Assembly: GCA_964020105.1 (NCBI GenBank)
Contig: OZ026535.1
Location: forward strand, 248,001 to 312,000
Reading direction: 5' to 3'
Source: G964020105 sp964020105
Lineage (GTDB): Bacteria; Pseudomonadota; Alphaproteobacteria; WRAU01; Hepatincolaceae
Length of the DNA stretch: 64,000 nucleotides
The notes below the pieces were generated by a model. It saw nothing but the letters and a program-made list of their open reading frames with translations, was not told where the DNA came from and made no database searches. A program made the translations under genes and the position numbers. This document shows positions 63,621 to 64,000 of the stretch, one piece after another (the stretch's first letter is position 1; every line of letters begins with the position of its first letter).

Positions 63621-64000
63621 GAGAAAGTGTATTTATAATAATATTAATTATTAGCATAAATAGTGTTACTTTCATATTACTAAACGTACTTTTTACTATG
63701 TATAGTCTGGAGGCTAAGGCATATCTAAGACATAACAGTATTAGCGATGATTCCACAATCATCAAATATATACTACTATATCTATTTTGTTCTGCTGAAA
63801 GACCAATCAACAGACCAATTTTTTGTGATATAATAACATAAATAGTACTACACATAAGCCAAATAAAAATTAATAAAGATAGCGATTGAAACTACCCTTC
63901 TTGCTCCATCTAAGTTATTTGCACCAATATATTGTGACCCTAATATTGTACCACTTTGTGCAATAGCTCTAAAAAGGACAGCACATATTCCAAATATTGA
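63577..64000 (-). pseudogene. MATE-family transporter, frameshifted and cut by the window end
   Basis: On the minus strand, bases 64000 to about 63850 encode GICAVLFRAIAQSGTILGSQ then YIGANNLDGARRVV, a clear MATE motif ('A.sia.Gq.iGa.n...Ar'). A TAG at 63848-63850 ends that frame. The logical continuation is in another frame from 63855 (LSAEQNRYSSIYLMIVESSL, CLRYALASRLYIVKSTFSNM), again MATE-like. The gene ends at 63577. So it is a broken sodium- or proton-driven drug/metabolite exporter whose 5' part lies beyond the window. Confidence 0.55.

Overview
The window looks like part of the chromosome of an AT-rich, host-associated alphaproteobacterium. The evidence is an alphaproteobacterial-type 16S rRNA gene with no tRNA-Ile, tRNA-Ala or 23S gene behind it, the three-part CckA-ChpT-CtrA phosphorelay, very low GC, many small mutually overlapping operons, and a growing load of broken genes towards the right end. 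The unlinked 16S recalls Rickettsiales and related reduced lineages. The sugar PTS genes and 5-oxoproline genes argue against an energy-parasite Rickettsia and fit a gut or extracellular symbiont (a Hepatincola-like organism is my guess, from memory only, not tested).

Layout. 1-2.1 kb: end of an HtrA/Do protease, an outer-membrane barrel protein and an RluC-type pseudouridine synthase. 2.2-7.8 kb (minus strand): one operon fumC - malic enzyme - two tandem DASS dicarboxylate carriers, which would turn imported fumarate/malate into pyruvate. 8-11.3 kb: mgtE, lptF, nadK. 11.4-17.9 kb: chpT, a sialyltransferase-like glycosyltransferase, ctrA, speD, speE and cckA. 18-21.8 kb: recA and alaS. 21.8-23.3 kb: a gene-poor stretch holding four exact 76-bp tandem repeats, each carrying a 16-bp site one base away from the ParB-binding parS consensus. 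23.3-29.1 kb: an orphan PTS EIIC_2, a branched-chain aminotransferase, yciB, lipB, tRNA-Leu(GAG) and a phosphoethanolamine transferase. 29.7-34.7 kb: a tight six-gene 5-oxoproline operon (DUF969, DUF979, DUF2891, pxpA, pxpB, pxpC). 35.2-39.5 kb: a PTS operon (EIIB, porin, EIIC, MupG/DUF871, EIIA). 39.5-40.9 kb: eroded DNA. 41-49.7 kb: a secreted cyclophilin, pyruvate kinase and an RND efflux operon with its own TolC. 50.0-51.76 kb: promoter and 16S rRNA. 51.85-52.2 kb: a nested 31/92-bp repeat with strictly spaced T6 tracts.

52.4-61.8 kb is accessory envelope DNA: a frameshifted ketosynthase, fabG, a membrane/GNAT gene with two frameshifts, a TPR protein, then an intact Lol-like set (LolD-type ATPase, FtsX-type permease, LolA-like carrier, outer-membrane barrel), a broken MipA/OmpV gene behind a G10 tract, and two secreted DUF2141 proteins. 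61.8-64 kb is a wreck: 45-bp repeats that each spell a micro-ORF with its own ribosome-binding site, relics of Mu-like phage regulators (Com, CI-type repressor, Ner) and a broken MATE transporter.

The candidates most worth following up are the parS-bearing repeat array, the phased T-tract repeat behind 16S, the Lol-like lipid export island, the 5-oxoproline operon with its DUF proteins, and the G10 and 45-bp repeat loci. All family assignments come from reading motifs by eye; no database search was run.
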